DNA of 64,000 bases from Cytobacillus pseudoceanisediminis (GCF_023516215.1 NZ_CP097349.1:248001-312000); one strand, 5' to 3'; counted from the first letter of the stretch, positions 49,800 through 60,039 are shown. Notes: generated from the sequence alone by a model not told the origin. Numbers and translations are program-made.

Positions 49800-52599
49800 A
49801 TGGGTAATAAATATGTTGTAGTGGATTTGGAAACAACCGGGAACGCCCCGAAAAAAGGCGATAAAATGATACAATTTGCTGCTGTGGTGATTGAAAACGG
49901 AAAAATCACAGAGGAATACTCCTCCCTTGTAAACCCGGAGCAATCCATCCCCCCGTTTATAGAAGAACTGACAGGATTGTCAGATGAAATGGTCGAGAAT
50001 GCCCCGCTCTTTTCGGAAATTGCCCCTAAAGTCTTGACTTTGCTTGAGGGTGCTTATTTTGTGGCTCATAATGTTTTATTTGATTTATCTTTTTTACAGG
50101 AAGAATTAATTGAGGCAGGATATAACGGATTTTACGGTCCTGTTCTTGATACAGTTGAGATGGCCCGTATTCTTTTTCCGACTGCAGATAGCTTTAAATT
50201 ATCTGATCTTGCACTCCGGGAAGGCCTTAATCATGAACGTCCCCATCAGGCAGACAGTGATGCGTATGTGACCGCTGAGCTCCTGTTAATATTATTGAAT
50301 AAGCTTAAAAACCTTCCCCATAACACCATAGACCTGCTGCATAAGCTGTCTGGAGGCTTAAAGAGTGATCTTGATATATTATTGGACGAGTTCATTGCGG
50401 TTAATGAAAGTAGGATTGGTTATTTAGATGATGGTATTGAAGTTCACAGAGGGATTGCACTGAAAAAAGAAATGAAACCACGGGAACTAGCAGGCTCCGA
50501 ATTTCAGGGCTTTCCTTTCAGTGAAGAGGAAAAGCAGGAAATGTTCATTAAAGCCTTCCCTTCTTTTGAAAAAGAGATGGCCAGTTTATCATGATGGATT
50601 CGGTTTATGGAGCGTTCAAAAATAAACGGCATGCATTGATTGAGGCAGGCACTGGTGTTGGGAAGTCCTTGGCATATCTTGTTCCATCAGCTGTTTATGC
50701 AAAGGAAAGCGGAAGAACTGTTATTATCAGTACATATACAACACAGCTTCAGGAGCAGCTGCTGAGGAAGGATGTTCCACTGCTTCAAAAAATGCTGCCA
50801 TTCCCGCTTAAAGCTGTATTGCTGAAGGGAAGAAGCCATTATATCAGCCTTGCGAAGTTCGCTCAAACGTTAAGAGATGATGAAGATAATTATGATACAA
50901 CCCTTAGCAAAATGCAGATTCTTGTCTGGCTGCTGGAGACTGACACAGGTGATATTGATGAATTAAACCTGTCAAGCGGCGGGATGATTTACTGGAGCAG
51001 GATAAAGAATGATGAAACAGCTTTTTTACAGGATAAGTCGTGGATTTCCAGAGATTTTTATCTAAGGGCAAGAAAGGATGCCCAAAAGGCAGATATCATT
51101 ATTACGAATCACTCACTGCTTTTAACGGATCTAACAGCAGATAATGTTATTTTGCCTGAATTCAGCCATGTGGTGATCGATGAGGGACATCATTTTGTTA
51201 AGGCTTCTGGGAAACATTTTGGCAATAAGCTTGATTATCTATCAGTTCGGCTGATGCTTGGTCAAATTGGATTATTTGAACAGAAGCAGCTGTATTATAA
51301 GCTTGAAAAGCTGGTGGAAGAGAAAGCAGCGGCACCTGATGATGTCATGCATTCTTTTGAAATCAACCAAACAATAGCTGACATTATTCATGAAATGGAT
51401 GAGTTGTTTAGAGTTATAGCGATTTATGCTAAAAAACATACAAAAGCAAAAAAAGCGTAAATCGAATTACGGTCCGATTTAATAGAAATGCTGATAACAA
51501 GGAAACGAATGTCGTATTAGCGAGTGCCGAACGTTTTAAATTTATGCTTAAGGAATTGATCCAGGGCATAGACAGCCGTGTAGGAGCAGTTACAAATATT
51601 AAATCAGCTCTTTCTCTTGAGGAGAAGGCATTAATGGAGGAAGTGGCTTCCATTCTGGATGATTTAAGGGGAATGTATGAGGATTTAAACCATATCTTTC
51701 ACTTGCCGTCCCGGGAATTTGTTGTTTGGATTGAAATGGATACTCGCTCTGCACAAAATGCTACAACTGTTTATGCACAGCCTGTATCAGTTTCTGAATA
51801 TCTTAATGAACAATTCTTCAGCCAAAAGGAAAGTACGGTCATTACATCTGCCACTTTATCTGTGAAAAATTCTTTCAGTTTTATTCTAAAGGAACTAGGG
51901 CTTGAGGAACAGCAATGCACTCTAAAGCAAATTCAATCTCCTTTTGATTATCAAAGGCAGGTTAAGCTAGTGATTTCTGATGATTTGCCTGAAGTGAATG
52001 CAGTACCGCTCGAGGAGTATGTGGCATCAATTACCGAGCATATAATTTCAATTGCGGAAGCAGCGAAAGGAAGAATGCTGATTCTTTTCACTTCGCATGA
52101 GATGTTAAGAAGAACCTATGAGCTTATAAAGGAATCAGGGTTCCTGGAGGATTATGTTCTCATTGCCCAGGGTGTTACAAGCGGAAGCAGATCAAGACTT
52201 ACGAGGAATTTTCAGCGATTTGATAAAGCCATTCTTTTAGGGACAAGCAGCTTTTGGGAAGGTGTGGATATCCCTGGTGAGGATCTTTCCTGTCTTGTAA
52301 TTGTCAGGCTGCCATTTTCACCTCCAGATGAACCGATGGCACAGGCGAAAAATGAGCAAATTGCAAAGGAAGGAAAAAATCCGTTTTCCGAATACTCATT
52401 GCCCGAAGCAGTTATCCGCTTTAAGCAAGGTGTCGGGAGATTAATTAGAACAAGTTCGGATAGAGGAGTCATCGTGATATTTGACCGAAGAATTATCACC
52501 GCAAGGTATGGAAAGGCATTTCTGGATTCCATTCCGCCTATTCCTGTCCAGAAAAGTAATATTGATGAAATTGTCGAATTAATTTATACTTGGCTGTAA
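49800..52599 (+). CDS. dinG: DinG family ATP-dependent helicase with exonuclease domain (two frame breaks)
   Basis: DEDD exonuclease domain (about residues 1-170: VVVDLETTGNAPKKGD, AHNVLFDLSFL, HQADSDAYVTAEL) joined to an XPD-like superfamily 2 helicase: Walker A EAGTGVGKSLAYL, STYTTQLQEQLL, the DEAH-like box VVIDEGHHFVK, SATLSVK, FTSHEMLRRTY, and motif VI QGVGRLIRTSSDRG. The iron-sulfur cysteines of XPD are not evident, as in other Gram-positive DinG. Breaks at A5 (50569-50573) and A7 (51448-51454) each need one added A; the whole is about 933 residues. ATG 49800 follows GAGGTG. Confidence 0.88.
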
Positions 52600-52753
52600 A
52601 AAATTCCGCGATTTTCACCGGAATCCTACTATGAGAACAAGGCATCTGGTTTTTATCAGGATAAATTTAGATGATTAACGCATTATAATTTTGTGGGTTC
52701 TTTATTTATAAATCCTCAGTATGCTTTTGTTCATATGTAGGAGGAATGGAAAG

Positions 52754-53602
52754 ATGAACGTGCTGTTCGCCTTTATGCTACTGTTCACGAATTGGTATTA
52801 CATACCTAAGGATTCACCAGCAGTTCCTGTTAAAGTGGAAAGCATTGATCTAAAACTAAAAAGTGATGAGCTGGCTTTTACGTTTTTTTCCTTGTCTGAT
52901 GGCGAGGCTTCCTTGCTTCATCATGGAAATGACGAAAAAGTCCTTATTAACACCGGCGGGCCAGGAACAGAGGAAGAATTAAAGAAGCTTCTTGAATTAT
53001 ATGGCGTAAATAGGATTTCAGCTATTATCCTGACAGATGAGGAATTATATAACGTGGCCAGCCTTAAATGGCTGATAGAAGATTTTGGGGTTAAAGAAAT
53101 TATTGCCTATGATTCTGCAGTTTCTGAGTTGAGGGCTGAGAACGGAATCAGTGACCTTAGTCTGCATGCCTGGAATCAGAATTTTAAGCAGCAGCTATTT
53201 CCGGGGTTGCTTGCAGAAGTTCTTTACGCAGGTAATGAATCGGGGGAAGGAATGGATATTTCCTTTACATTTGCAAGGCATCGTGTATTATTTATGAACT
53301 CGACTAGTCCAAAATCTAAAGATTTTCTCATGAAAAAAGAGTTATCCAATGTTAATATTGTAAAACTTCCTGCGTTTGGCAGGAACGATTCCATATCAGA
53401 AGAGATGATCAAACATTTGGATCCGCAGATCGCCATTCTTTTTTATAAACCATCCATAAAACATGATTCGGATCTGTTCGGGCTGTTAAACGATGCCTGG
53501 GTTGATGTATATTATACAAGAAAGCACGGAACCGTCACCATCAAATTTACAGACATTAATTATGAATTATTCACGATTTTCCAGGGCGAGGAGTTCAAAT
53601 AA
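52754..53602 (+). CDS. Secreted ComEC/metallo-beta-lactamase-like protein lacking the metal motif
   Basis: 282 residues: signal peptide or membrane anchor at residues 1-15, then a fold resembling the C-terminal metallo-beta-lactamase domain of ComEC: FFSLSDGEASLLHHGNDEKV, LINTGGPGTEEELKKLLELY, GVNRISAIILTDEELYNVAS. Where active members carry HxHxDH after ILT, this reads TDEELYNVASLKWL, so the metal site is lost. Later FARHRVLFMN and IVKLPAFGRNDSISEEMIKH follow the ComEC layout (VLKVxHHG lost too). ATG 52754 follows GGAGG. It sits between dinG and ypmA, where B. subtilis has no gene. Probably non-catalytic; function unknown. Confidence 0.65.
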   Translation: MNVLFAFMLLFTNWYYIPKDSPAVPVKVESIDLKLKSDELAFTFFSLSDGEASLLHHGNDEKVLINTGGPGTEEELKKLLELYGVNRISAIILTDEELYNVASLKWLIEDFGVKEIIAYDSAVSELRAENGISDLSLHAWNQNFKQQLFPGLLAEVLYAGNESGEGMDISFTFARHRVLFMNSTSPKSKDFLMKKELSNVNIVKLPAFGRNDSISEEMIKHLDPQIAILFYKPSIKHDSDLFGLLNDAWVDVYYTRKHGTVTIKFTDINYELFTIFQGEEFK

Positions 53603-53608
53603 ACATAT

Positions 53609-53648
53609 ACCTTCACCAAAATATCAAAGGGAAATATTTTGTGAAGGT
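53609..53648 (+). terminator. Long hairpin after the ComEC-like gene
   Basis: ACCTTCAC-C-AAAATAT pairs with ATATTTTGTGAAGGT, 15 pairs with one bulged C. The following AATGACTTTTAGG is a poor T run, so it may protect an mRNA end as much as terminate. Confidence 0.6.
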
Positions 53649-53726
53649 AATGACTTTTAGGGGGAATTTTATCACTTTCAACAGGCCAAATAATTAGCAA
53701 TCAAAATTTAATGGCCAAATGGAAAA

Positions 53727-53749
53727 AAGCTGCGCTTGCGGCGCAGCTT
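53727..53749 (-). terminator. Minus-strand terminator with no minus-strand gene
   Basis: AAGCTGCGC, loop, GCGCAGCTT. On the minus strand it is followed by TTTTTTCC, the form of an intrinsic terminator. No minus-strand coding frame lies to its right (53750-53910), which otherwise holds nothing recognisable except the ypmA ribosome site. Confidence 0.6.
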
Positions 53750-53910
53750 GACGTGGTGGACCAGAAGAAAATTTGTAGTTGTTTTAATACCAGTTAATCA
53801 ATTCTGCTGTTATACTGTTACTGAGATTTATTTCTTTGTAAAATTAGTTTAACCTTAACGGCTGGGTATATAAGTTACAAATATTGTAGAGGCTGAGGAG
53901 GAATTCCAGA

Positions 53911-54081
53911 ATGGAAAGCAAAATTGAGGTTTTATCTACCGTGAAGATCCAGCAAAGCCCGGATCTGTATAAAATTGTTGATGCACTGAACAGAACTTTA
54001 AAAGAAAAAGATTTGATGTTCGGTTTGGCGCTTGATCAGGAAGACCAAAATAAAGCGATTTTTACGATTTATCGTACATAA
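53911..54081 (+). CDS. ypmA: Small protein YpmA
   Basis: 56 residues beginning MESKIEVLSTVKIQQSPDLY and ending AIFTIYRT; soluble, charged, function unknown. Size and position before ypmB match B. subtilis ypmA. ATG 53911 follows GAGGAGGAATTCC. Confidence 0.82.
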   Translation: MESKIEVLSTVKIQQSPDLYKIVDALNRTLKEKDLMFGLALDQEDQNKAIFTIYRT

Positions 54082-54096
54082 AAGAGTGATTGAGAC

Positions 54097-54568
54097 ATGA
54101 AGAGAGCAATATGGGGTATCATTATTCTGCTTGTCATATGCATTGGAGCAGGCTCTTTAATTTATTTCAACAGCATGAAGCCGGTTAGAGCGGCAGAATC
54201 AAAGGCTGTAGAGCTTGCGAAAAAGGAAACAGATCTTGCTGAAACTGAAGATTTCAATTTATATCATGGCACTGAGACCTACTATGTAATCGAGGGTAAA
54301 GATCATGATGGGACAAGTATATATGTGTGGGTTCCAGAAAAAAAGGGAAAATCGTTACACTGAAAGAATCTGAAGGAATTTCCAGAAATGAGGCCATTAA
54401 CAGACTTAAGCAGGAGAAAAATGCTGCTGAAATCATGTCTGTGCGGCTTGGAATGGAGAAAAATATTCCATTATGGGAAATTCATTACCGTTCCGGCAGT
54501 GATTTAATAAATTATTATTATATAGATTTTAAAACAGGAGAATGGCTAAAAAAATTGAAAATCTATAG
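54097..54568 (+). CDS. tseB: Cell wall elongation regulator TseB (YpmB; two frame breaks)
   Basis: About 157 residues: N-terminal transmembrane anchor (residues 4-26) and an extracellular PepSY/DUF5590-like region. In B. subtilis TseB acts with PBP2A in sidewall elongation. Breaks at A4 (54348-54351) and A7 (54548-54554) each need one added A; the first restores IVTLKESEGISRNEAINRL, the second gives the short family ending WLKKIENL and a stop at 54568. Without the second correction the frame runs on unnaturally into aspB. Confidence 0.82.
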
Positions 54569-54621
54569 CCTGAGGCATTACAGCGCCTTAGTGCAGGAGA
54601 AAATCGGGAGGAAGCAAGCAA

Positions 54622-55812
54622 ATGGAGATTCAACTGGCACAAAGAGTAAAAGCGTTGACACCATCAACAACTCTGGCAATCACAGCAAAAGCAAAAGAGC
54701 TAAAAGCCCAGGGACATGATGTTATTGGATTGGGAGCAGGCGAGCCGGATTTTAATACGCCGCAGCATATTATCGATGCAGCAGTGAAATCAATGAATGA
54801 GGGACATACAAAATATACGGCTTCAGCAGGTCTTCCAGCATTAAAGAAAGAAATCGCAAACAAGTTTAAAAAAGACCAGGGACTTGAGTATGACGCTTCA
54901 GAAATCATCGTTACCAATGGTGCAAAGCATGGCTTATATACACTTTTCCAGGTTTTGCTTAATGAAGGGGATGAAGTCATTATCCCGACTCCATATTGGG
55001 TCAGCTATCCTGAACAGGTTAAACTAGCAGGAGGTATTCCTGTTTATGCAGAGGGAAGAGAAGAGAATGATTTTAAGATCACACCGGAACAGCTGGCTAA
55101 AAGCATAACTGACAAAACCAAGGCAGTGATTATTAACTCACCAAGCAACCCGACCGGCATGCTTTATTCAGCGGAGGAATTAAAGGAGCTTGGCGAGGTT
55201 TGTTTAAAGCATAATGTCCTTATCATTTCTGATGAAATCTATGAAAAACTGGTATATGGCGGCCACCAGCATACTTCGATTGCTGAAATTTCACCTGAAC
55301 TTAAAGAACAAACCATTATCATTAATGGGGTATCCAAGTCTCATTCCATGACAGGGTGGAGAATTGGATATGCAGCAGGTAATAAGAATATTATTAAGGC
55401 CATGACCAACCTTGCCAGCCACAGCACATCCAACCCGACAACAACAGCACAATATGGTTCAATCGCTGCATATGCCGGATCACAGGATACACTGGAAGAA
55501 ATGAGAGAAGCATTCGAACATCGATTAAATGTTATCTATGATAAATTAATCAGCATACCAGGCTTTACTTGTGTAAAACCACAAGGAGCATTTTACCTGT
55601 TTCCCAATGTGAAAAAGGCAGCAGAATTGACCGGTTTTGAGAGTGTCGATGAATTTGTTAAGGCTCTTCTTGAGGAAGCGATGGTTGCAGTAATTCCAGG
55701 TTCTGGTTTTGGCTCTCCGGATAATATCCGTTTATCATATGCAACTTCTCTTGAATTATTAGAAAAAGCTGTGGAACGGATGCATGGATTTGTAGAAAAG
55801 AACATGAAGTAA
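54622..55812 (+). CDS. aspB: Aspartate aminotransferase
   Basis: PLP enzyme making aspartate from oxaloacetate and glutamate. 396 residues, class I aminotransferase: GAGEPDFNTP, YTASAGLPALK, NGAKHGLYTLFQ, NSPSNPTGMLY, SDEIYEKLVYGG, PLP lysine in NGVSKSHSMTGWRIGYAAG. ATG 54622 follows GGGAGGAAG. A dispersed repeat starts at its stop. Confidence 0.95.
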   Translation: MEIQLAQRVKALTPSTTLAITAKAKELKAQGHDVIGLGAGEPDFNTPQHIIDAAVKSMNEGHTKYTASAGLPALKKEIANKFKKDQGLEYDASEIIVTNGAKHGLYTLFQVLLNEGDEVIIPTPYWVSYPEQVKLAGGIPVYAEGREENDFKITPEQLAKSITDKTKAVIINSPSNPTGMLYSAEELKELGEVCLKHNVLIISDEIYEKLVYGGHQHTSIAEISPELKEQTIIINGVSKSHSMTGWRIGYAAGNKNIIKAMTNLASHSTSNPTTTAQYGSIAAYAGSQDTLEEMREAFEHRLNVIYDKLISIPGFTCVKPQGAFYLFPNVKKAAELTGFESVDEFVKALLEEAMVAVIPGSGFGSPDNIRLSYATSLELLEKAVERMHGFVEKNMK

Positions 55813-55895
55813 AGAAAAGCGGAAGCGCCTTGCCCACCCCGTACACTTCAAGGCTTACGTTAGAAATCGACGTTCAAAATTTTGGACTTTCTAAT
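55812..55895 (-). repeat. Dispersed intergenic repeat, copy 5 (short form)
   Basis: On the minus strand: TTTTGAACGTCGATTTCTAA, then GGGGTGGGCAAGGCGCTTCC and GCTTTTCT. The right end touches the aspB stop codon. It leaves no recognisable aspB terminator. Confidence 0.65.
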
Positions 55896-56055
55896 TTTTG
55901 TGAAACAGGAGCGCTGGATTATATCCGGCCTCCTTCTGTATTTTTCGTAAGAACACTTAAAATATTACTAATATTGCTTGTCAATGTGCTTGAAGGTATA
56001 ATATATAGCGTTACATAAGAAGTGATTGCTTAGATTTTTTTGGAGGGAACATAAA

Positions 56056-57351
56056 TTGATAAAAACAACAATTTCTCAAGTTCATAAATATGTTGATCAG
56101 GAAGTTACGATTGGAGCTTGGATTGCCAACAAGCGCTCAAGCGGAAAGATTGCATTTTTACAGCTGCGCGATGGGACTGGTTTTATTCAAGGTGTTGTAG
56201 TGAAAGCGGAAGTGCCGGAAGAGATTTTCCAGGGTGCAAAATCAGTTACACAGGAATCTTCCGTTTATGTTACTGGCAAGATTCAAAAGGATGAGCGTTC
56301 ACCTTTCGGATTTGAAATGCTGGTTACAGGCCTGGAAGTTATTCATCAGGCTGTGGACTATCCGATTACTCCTAAAGAACATGGAACTGAATTCCTAATG
56401 GACAATCGTCACTTATGGCTGCGCTCCCGCCGACAGCATGCAGTCATGAAAATCAGAAATGAAATTATCCGGGCAACTTATGAGTTTTTCAACGAGCAAG
56501 GTTTTTCAAAGGTTGACCCTCCAATTTTGACGGGAAGCGCCCCAGAAGGTACATCGGAACTTTTTGCGACAAAGTATTTTGATGAAGATGCTTATTTATC
56601 ACAAAGCGGCCAGCTTTATATGGAGGCAGCTGCTATGGCTCTTGGAAAAGTATTTTCATTCGGGCCGACCTTCCGTGCTGAAAAATCCAAAACTCGCCGT
56701 CATTTAATCGAATTTTGGATGATTGAACCTGAAATGGCTTTCTGTGAGTTTGATGATAACCTGAAAGTACAGGAAGAATATGTAGCTCATATTGTACAAT
56801 CTGTTCTTAAGAACTGTTCAATTGAACTCAAAACACTAGGCCGTGATACGGAGAAACTTGAAAAAATTACGGCACCATTCCCGCGCATCACGTATGATGA
56901 AGCAATTAAGTTTCTTCAGGAAAAAGGTTTTGATGATATCCAGTGGGGAGACGACTTTGGTGCACCGCATGAGACAGCAATTGCAGAAAGCTATGATAAG
57001 CCAGTCTTTATCACACACTATCCAACTTCACTGAAACCATTCTATATGCAGCCTGATCCATCAAGAGAAGATGTTGTATTATGTGCCGACTTGATTGCAC
57101 CTGAAGGGTATGGAGAAATCATCGGCGGCTCTGAGCGTATTCACGACTATGACCTTCTAAAGCAGCGCCTTGATGAACATAAGTTAGATAGGGATGCTTA
57201 CAAATGGTACCTGGAGCTTCGTCAATATGGGTCCGTACCGCATTCGGGATTTGGTCTTGGACTTGAAAGAACAGTTGCGTGGATAAGCGGCGTCGAGCAT
57301 GTACGTGAAACAATTCCTTTTCCTCGTTTATTAAACCGCCTATATCCATAA
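56056..57351 (+). CDS. asnS: Asparaginyl-tRNA synthetase
   Basis: Class IIb synthetase. 431 residues: N-terminal OB fold ([32 protein letters not shown]), motif 2 [16 protein letters not shown], motif 3 [12 protein letters not shown]. Start TTG 56056 follows TTTTGGAGGG and fits the family start; the frame is open 10 codons further 5' across that site. Directly after aspB, which feeds asparagine synthesis. Strong terminator. Confidence 0.95.
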   Translation: MIKTTISQVHKYVDQEVTIGAWIANKRSSGKIAFLQLRDGTGFIQGVVVKAEVPEEIFQGAKSVTQESSVYVTGKIQKDERSPFGFEMLVTGLEVIHQAVDYPITPKEHGTEFLMDNRHLWLRSRRQHAVMKIRNEIIRATYEFFNEQGFSKVDPPILTGSAPEGTSELFATKYFDEDAYLSQSGQLYMEAAAMALGKVFSFGPTFRAEKSKTRRHLIEFWMIEPEMAFCEFDDNLKVQEEYVAHIVQSVLKNCSIELKTLGRDTEKLEKITAPFPRITYDEAIKFLQEKGFDDIQWGDDFGAPHETAIAESYDKPVFITHYPTSLKPFYMQPDPSREDVVLCADLIAPEGYGEIIGGSERIHDYDLLKQRLDEHKLDRDAYKWYLELRQYGSVPHSGFGLGLERTVAWISGVEHVRETIPFPRLLNRLYP

Positions 57352-57378
57352 TTTTTTAAAAACTGATAGATAAAGCAG

Positions 57379-57402
57379 AAATCCGCCTTCCGCGGATTTT
57401 TT
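57379..57402 (+). terminator. asnS terminator
   Basis: AAATCCGC, loop CTTCC, GCGGATTT, then TTT. Confidence 0.9.
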
Positions 57403-57530
57403 GCTTCTTCAGATTCCCGCAACATCTTCCAGAAGAAAGCAGTCAAGCTGAATCTTCATGGAAAAGTTACCGGTTTTTCATCTCACTTTGGCCACTGTGT
57501 TCATGATATACTGAGAAGGAGGTGTCCCGA

Positions 57531-58241
57531 ATGTCTAAAAATAGTTTATTAAAATGGCTTCAGGAAGGAAATATTTCAATACCTGGAGTCCTGCTTTCTC
57601 AATATAAAGAAATGAATTTGAATGAGCATGAACTCGTCTTAATTCTTCATGTAATTTCCTATATTGAACATGGGAATGAATTTCCCACCCCTGTAGAATT
57701 ATCTTCGCGCATGACCATTTCTGTGGCTGAATGTACGGATATGCTAAGGAAACTAATCCAAAAAGGATTTTTTGATATCAAAGATAGCTACTCTGCTGAT
57801 GGCATCAGATATGAAAAATACCATCTAGATCCGCTTTGGGAGAAGCTCATTGATCAGTTTCTGCTCAGCGGCAAGAAAGAGGAAGCTGTTAAGATACAGC
57901 AGGAGGAAACAGATCTTTATACTTGCTTTGAAAGGGAATTCGGCAGGCCGCTTTCACCTTTTGAATGTGAAACACTTGCGCTCTGGATGGATGATGATCA
58001 TCATGATCCCCATATTATAAAAGCTGCATTAAGAGAATCTGTCCTGTCCGGCAAACTGAATTTCAGATATATAGACAGGATTCTTTTTGAGTGGAAAAAG
58101 AATGGCATAAAAACGATTGAACAGGCTAAAAGCTATGGAAAAAAATTCAGGCAGAACCAGGCACAGCTAAGGACAAAGAGGGAAGACACTCCGTCACAGA
58201 CGACGAAATCTGTTCCCTTTTATAATTGGCTTGAACAGTAA
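57531..58241 (+). CDS. dnaD: Replication initiation protein DnaD
   Basis: Primosome and chromosome-organising protein that acts with DnaB and DnaI in low-GC Gram-positives. 236 residues: N-terminal winged-helix DDBH1 domain (about 1-100), C-terminal DDBH2 domain (about 130-200) with the YxxxIxxxW motif YIDRILFEWKKNGI. ATG 57531 follows AAGGAGGTG. nth follows, as in B. subtilis. Confidence 0.95.
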   Translation: MSKNSLLKWLQEGNISIPGVLLSQYKEMNLNEHELVLILHVISYIEHGNEFPTPVELSSRMTISVAECTDMLRKLIQKGFFDIKDSYSADGIRYEKYHLDPLWEKLIDQFLLSGKKEEAVKIQQEETDLYTCFEREFGRPLSPFECETLALWMDDDHHDPHIIKAALRESVLSGKLNFRYIDRILFEWKKNGIKTIEQAKSYGKKFRQNQAQLRTKREDTPSQTTKSVPFYNWLEQ

Positions 58242-58292
58242 GCAGGCTAAAGCTGCACCCAAAATATTGAAGATAGTAAGTTGGTGATTTCT

Positions 58293-58949
58293 TTGTTAAA
58301 TAAAACACAAATAAGATACTGCCTTGATGCAATGGGGGAAATGTTCCCGGAGGCACATTGTGAATTAAATCATTCCAATCCATTTGAATTAGTCATAGCT
58401 GTAGCACTATCTGCACAATGTACTGATGCACTGGTAAACAAAGTGACAAAAAACCTGTTCCAAAAGTATAAAACACCCCAGGATTACCTCAATGTTTCCA
58501 TAGAGGAACTGCAGGAAGATATCCGCTCAATTGGTCTTTATCGCAACAAAGCTAAAAATATCCAAAAGCTGTGCAGATTGCTTCTGGATGAATATGAGGG
58601 TGTAGTGCCGCGTGACAGAGATGAGCTGACAAAGCTTCCTGGAGTAGGCCGCAAAACTGCCAATGTCGTTGTCTCAGTGGCTTATGGAGTGCCTGCTATT
58701 GCAGTCGATACTCATGTTGAACGAGTAAGCAAAAGGCTTGGCTTCTGCCGCTGGAAGGACTCTGTACTGGAAGTTGAAAAGACATTAATGAAGAAAGTGC
58801 CGATGGATGAATGGTCAATTACTCATCATCGTATGATCTTTTTTGGGAGATATCACTGTAAGGCACAGAATCCTCAATGTGAGATTTGCCCTCTGCTAGA
58901 TTTATGCCGGGAAGGCAAGAAACGTATGAAGGTGAAGCAAGCAAAATGA
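58293..58949 (+). CDS. nth: Endonuclease III
   Basis: DNA glycosylase/AP lyase for oxidised pyrimidines. 218 residues: helix-hairpin-helix LPGVGRKTANVVVS with catalytic Lys, catalytic Asp in VDTHVERV, and the [4Fe-4S] ligands in CKAQNPQCEICPLLDLC. TTG 58293 gives MLNKTQI, like B. subtilis; an in-frame GTG lies at 58281. Overlaps ypoC (ATGA). Confidence 0.94.
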   Translation: MLNKTQIRYCLDAMGEMFPEAHCELNHSNPFELVIAVALSAQCTDALVNKVTKNLFQKYKTPQDYLNVSIEELQEDIRSIGLYRNKAKNIQKLCRLLLDEYEGVVPRDRDELTKLPGVGRKTANVVVSVAYGVPAIAVDTHVERVSKRLGFCRWKDSVLEVEKTLMKKVPMDEWSITHHRMIFFGRYHCKAQNPQCEICPLLDLCREGKKRMKVKQAK

Positions 58950-59470
58950 CCGGGGAGATAGTCATTCCTGTTACAGAACAATTATGCCATTCCCTGTTTT
59001 ACAAAATGAATGATTCATTGGCTGTAAAAGAAAGATCCCTTTCCGCTTATCAGCCTCTACCGCCATTTCTATATGAAGCGGCTTTTTATAGGGGCATACC
59101 TGCTGTAAGGCCTTGGGAAACCAGCGAAAAATTTATTCCTGTCTTAATGAATGAGTGGGCAGGGCAGAAACATCTTCTGGGTATGCACTTTTCGAACCGG
59201 GACCAGAAGGCAGCATTAGATCCGATGAAAGTATCTTTGGGAGTATTTTTACAGCTATTGTATTGGGCAAACAGCAAGCCGGTAAACCTTCAGTCAGATC
59301 CTGGAGAATTGCCAATAAAGCCAGTGAACCTTAAGGAACGGCTGAATTTCATTTTTGCACGACCGGCTTTTTATCATTCTTATATACAGCTGTCTGAACT
59401 AATGTCTGAAATGGAAAAGCAATATATGAAGATGCTTGCATTGGAAAAATCGAAGAGAAAGCGCCTTTAA
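58946..59470 (+). CDS. ypoC: YpoC family protein
   Basis: 174 residues, soluble, function unknown. Matches the family in YQPLPPFLYEAAFYRG, WAGQKHLLGMHF and KPVNLKERLNFI. ATG 58946 overlaps the nth stop by four bases. It is the last plus-strand gene before a convergent intergenic region. Confidence 0.82.
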   Translation: MTGEIVIPVTEQLCHSLFYKMNDSLAVKERSLSAYQPLPPFLYEAAFYRGIPAVRPWETSEKFIPVLMNEWAGQKHLLGMHFSNRDQKAALDPMKVSLGVFLQLLYWANSKPVNLQSDPGELPIKPVNLKERLNFIFARPAFYHSYIQLSELMSEMEKQYMKMLALEKSKRKRL

Positions 59471-59489
59471 ATGATAGGCGCTTTTTTCT
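59458..59489 (+). terminator. dnaD-nth-ypoC terminator
   Basis: AAAGCGCCT pairs with AGGCGCTTT across TTAAATGAT, followed by TTT. The 5' arm overlaps the end of ypoC. Confidence 0.9.
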
Positions 59490-59510
59490 ATGGCTAGAGA
59501 AAACAATAGC

Positions 59511-60039
59511 CTGCGCGAACTACAAGTCCCGCGCATAAACCCCATTAAGGCCGCGCGCGAAAGGAGAGAAAGCGCGCACAAGAAATGCGAGCGTAAAAGA
59601 CCGGAACCCGCGCACAAAAGGAGGGAAAGCGCACACAACGGAAGAAATGCGAGCGTAAAAGACCAGGACCCGCGCAAACCCAAAAGTCCCGCGCATAAAT
59701 CCCATTAAGCCGCGCGCAAAAGGAGGGAAAGCGCGCACAAATGGAAGAAATGCGAGCGTAAAAGACCAGGACCCGCGCAAACCCAAAAGTATCGCGCACA
59801 ACTCCAAAAAAGCCGCGCGTAAAAGGAGAGAAAGTGCGCACAAACCGGAGAAATGGGCGCACAAAAGACCGAGACTCGCGCGAATCCAAAGGTCTCAGCG
59901 CAAAAATCTCATTAAACAGCGCGGAAAGTGAGGAAACCGCGCACAAACGGAAGAAATGCACGCGCAAAAGACCGGGATCCGCGCGAACCCAACAGAATCG
60001 CGCACAACTTCAAAGAATCCGAGCGCCAAAGGAGGAAGC
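59511..60039. repeat. Tandem array of about 21-bp GCGC/A-rich monomers in five-monomer units
   Basis: About 26 monomers of 15-24 bases, each opening with a GCGC-type core and carrying A-rich tails. Five types recur in fixed order: A (CGCGCAAACCCAAAAGTCC), B (CGCGCATAAATCCCATTAAG), C (CGCGCGCAAAAGGAGGGAAA), D (GCGCGCACAAATGGAAGAAA) and E (GCGAGCGTAAAAGACCAGGA). Order read: ABCDE, CDE, ABCDE, ABCDE, ABCDE, ABC, with divergence growing to the right. It fills the gap between convergent ypoC and ponA, between their terminators. Long minus-strand frames across it in all three phases follow from a period divisible by three and have no ribosome sites. Confidence 0.9.

Noticed and set aside
59520..59967. 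Long minus-strand frames (about 94-140 codons) over the tandem array, encoding Cys/Arg/Phe-rich repeats
   Set aside because: All three phases are open, which follows from a period divisible by three and few stop triplets. No ribosome sites, no start conservation, and they run into a terminator.
59511..60039. CRISPR array
   Set aside because: There are no unique spacers between the repeats; every part of the period recurs, and no cas genes are nearby.
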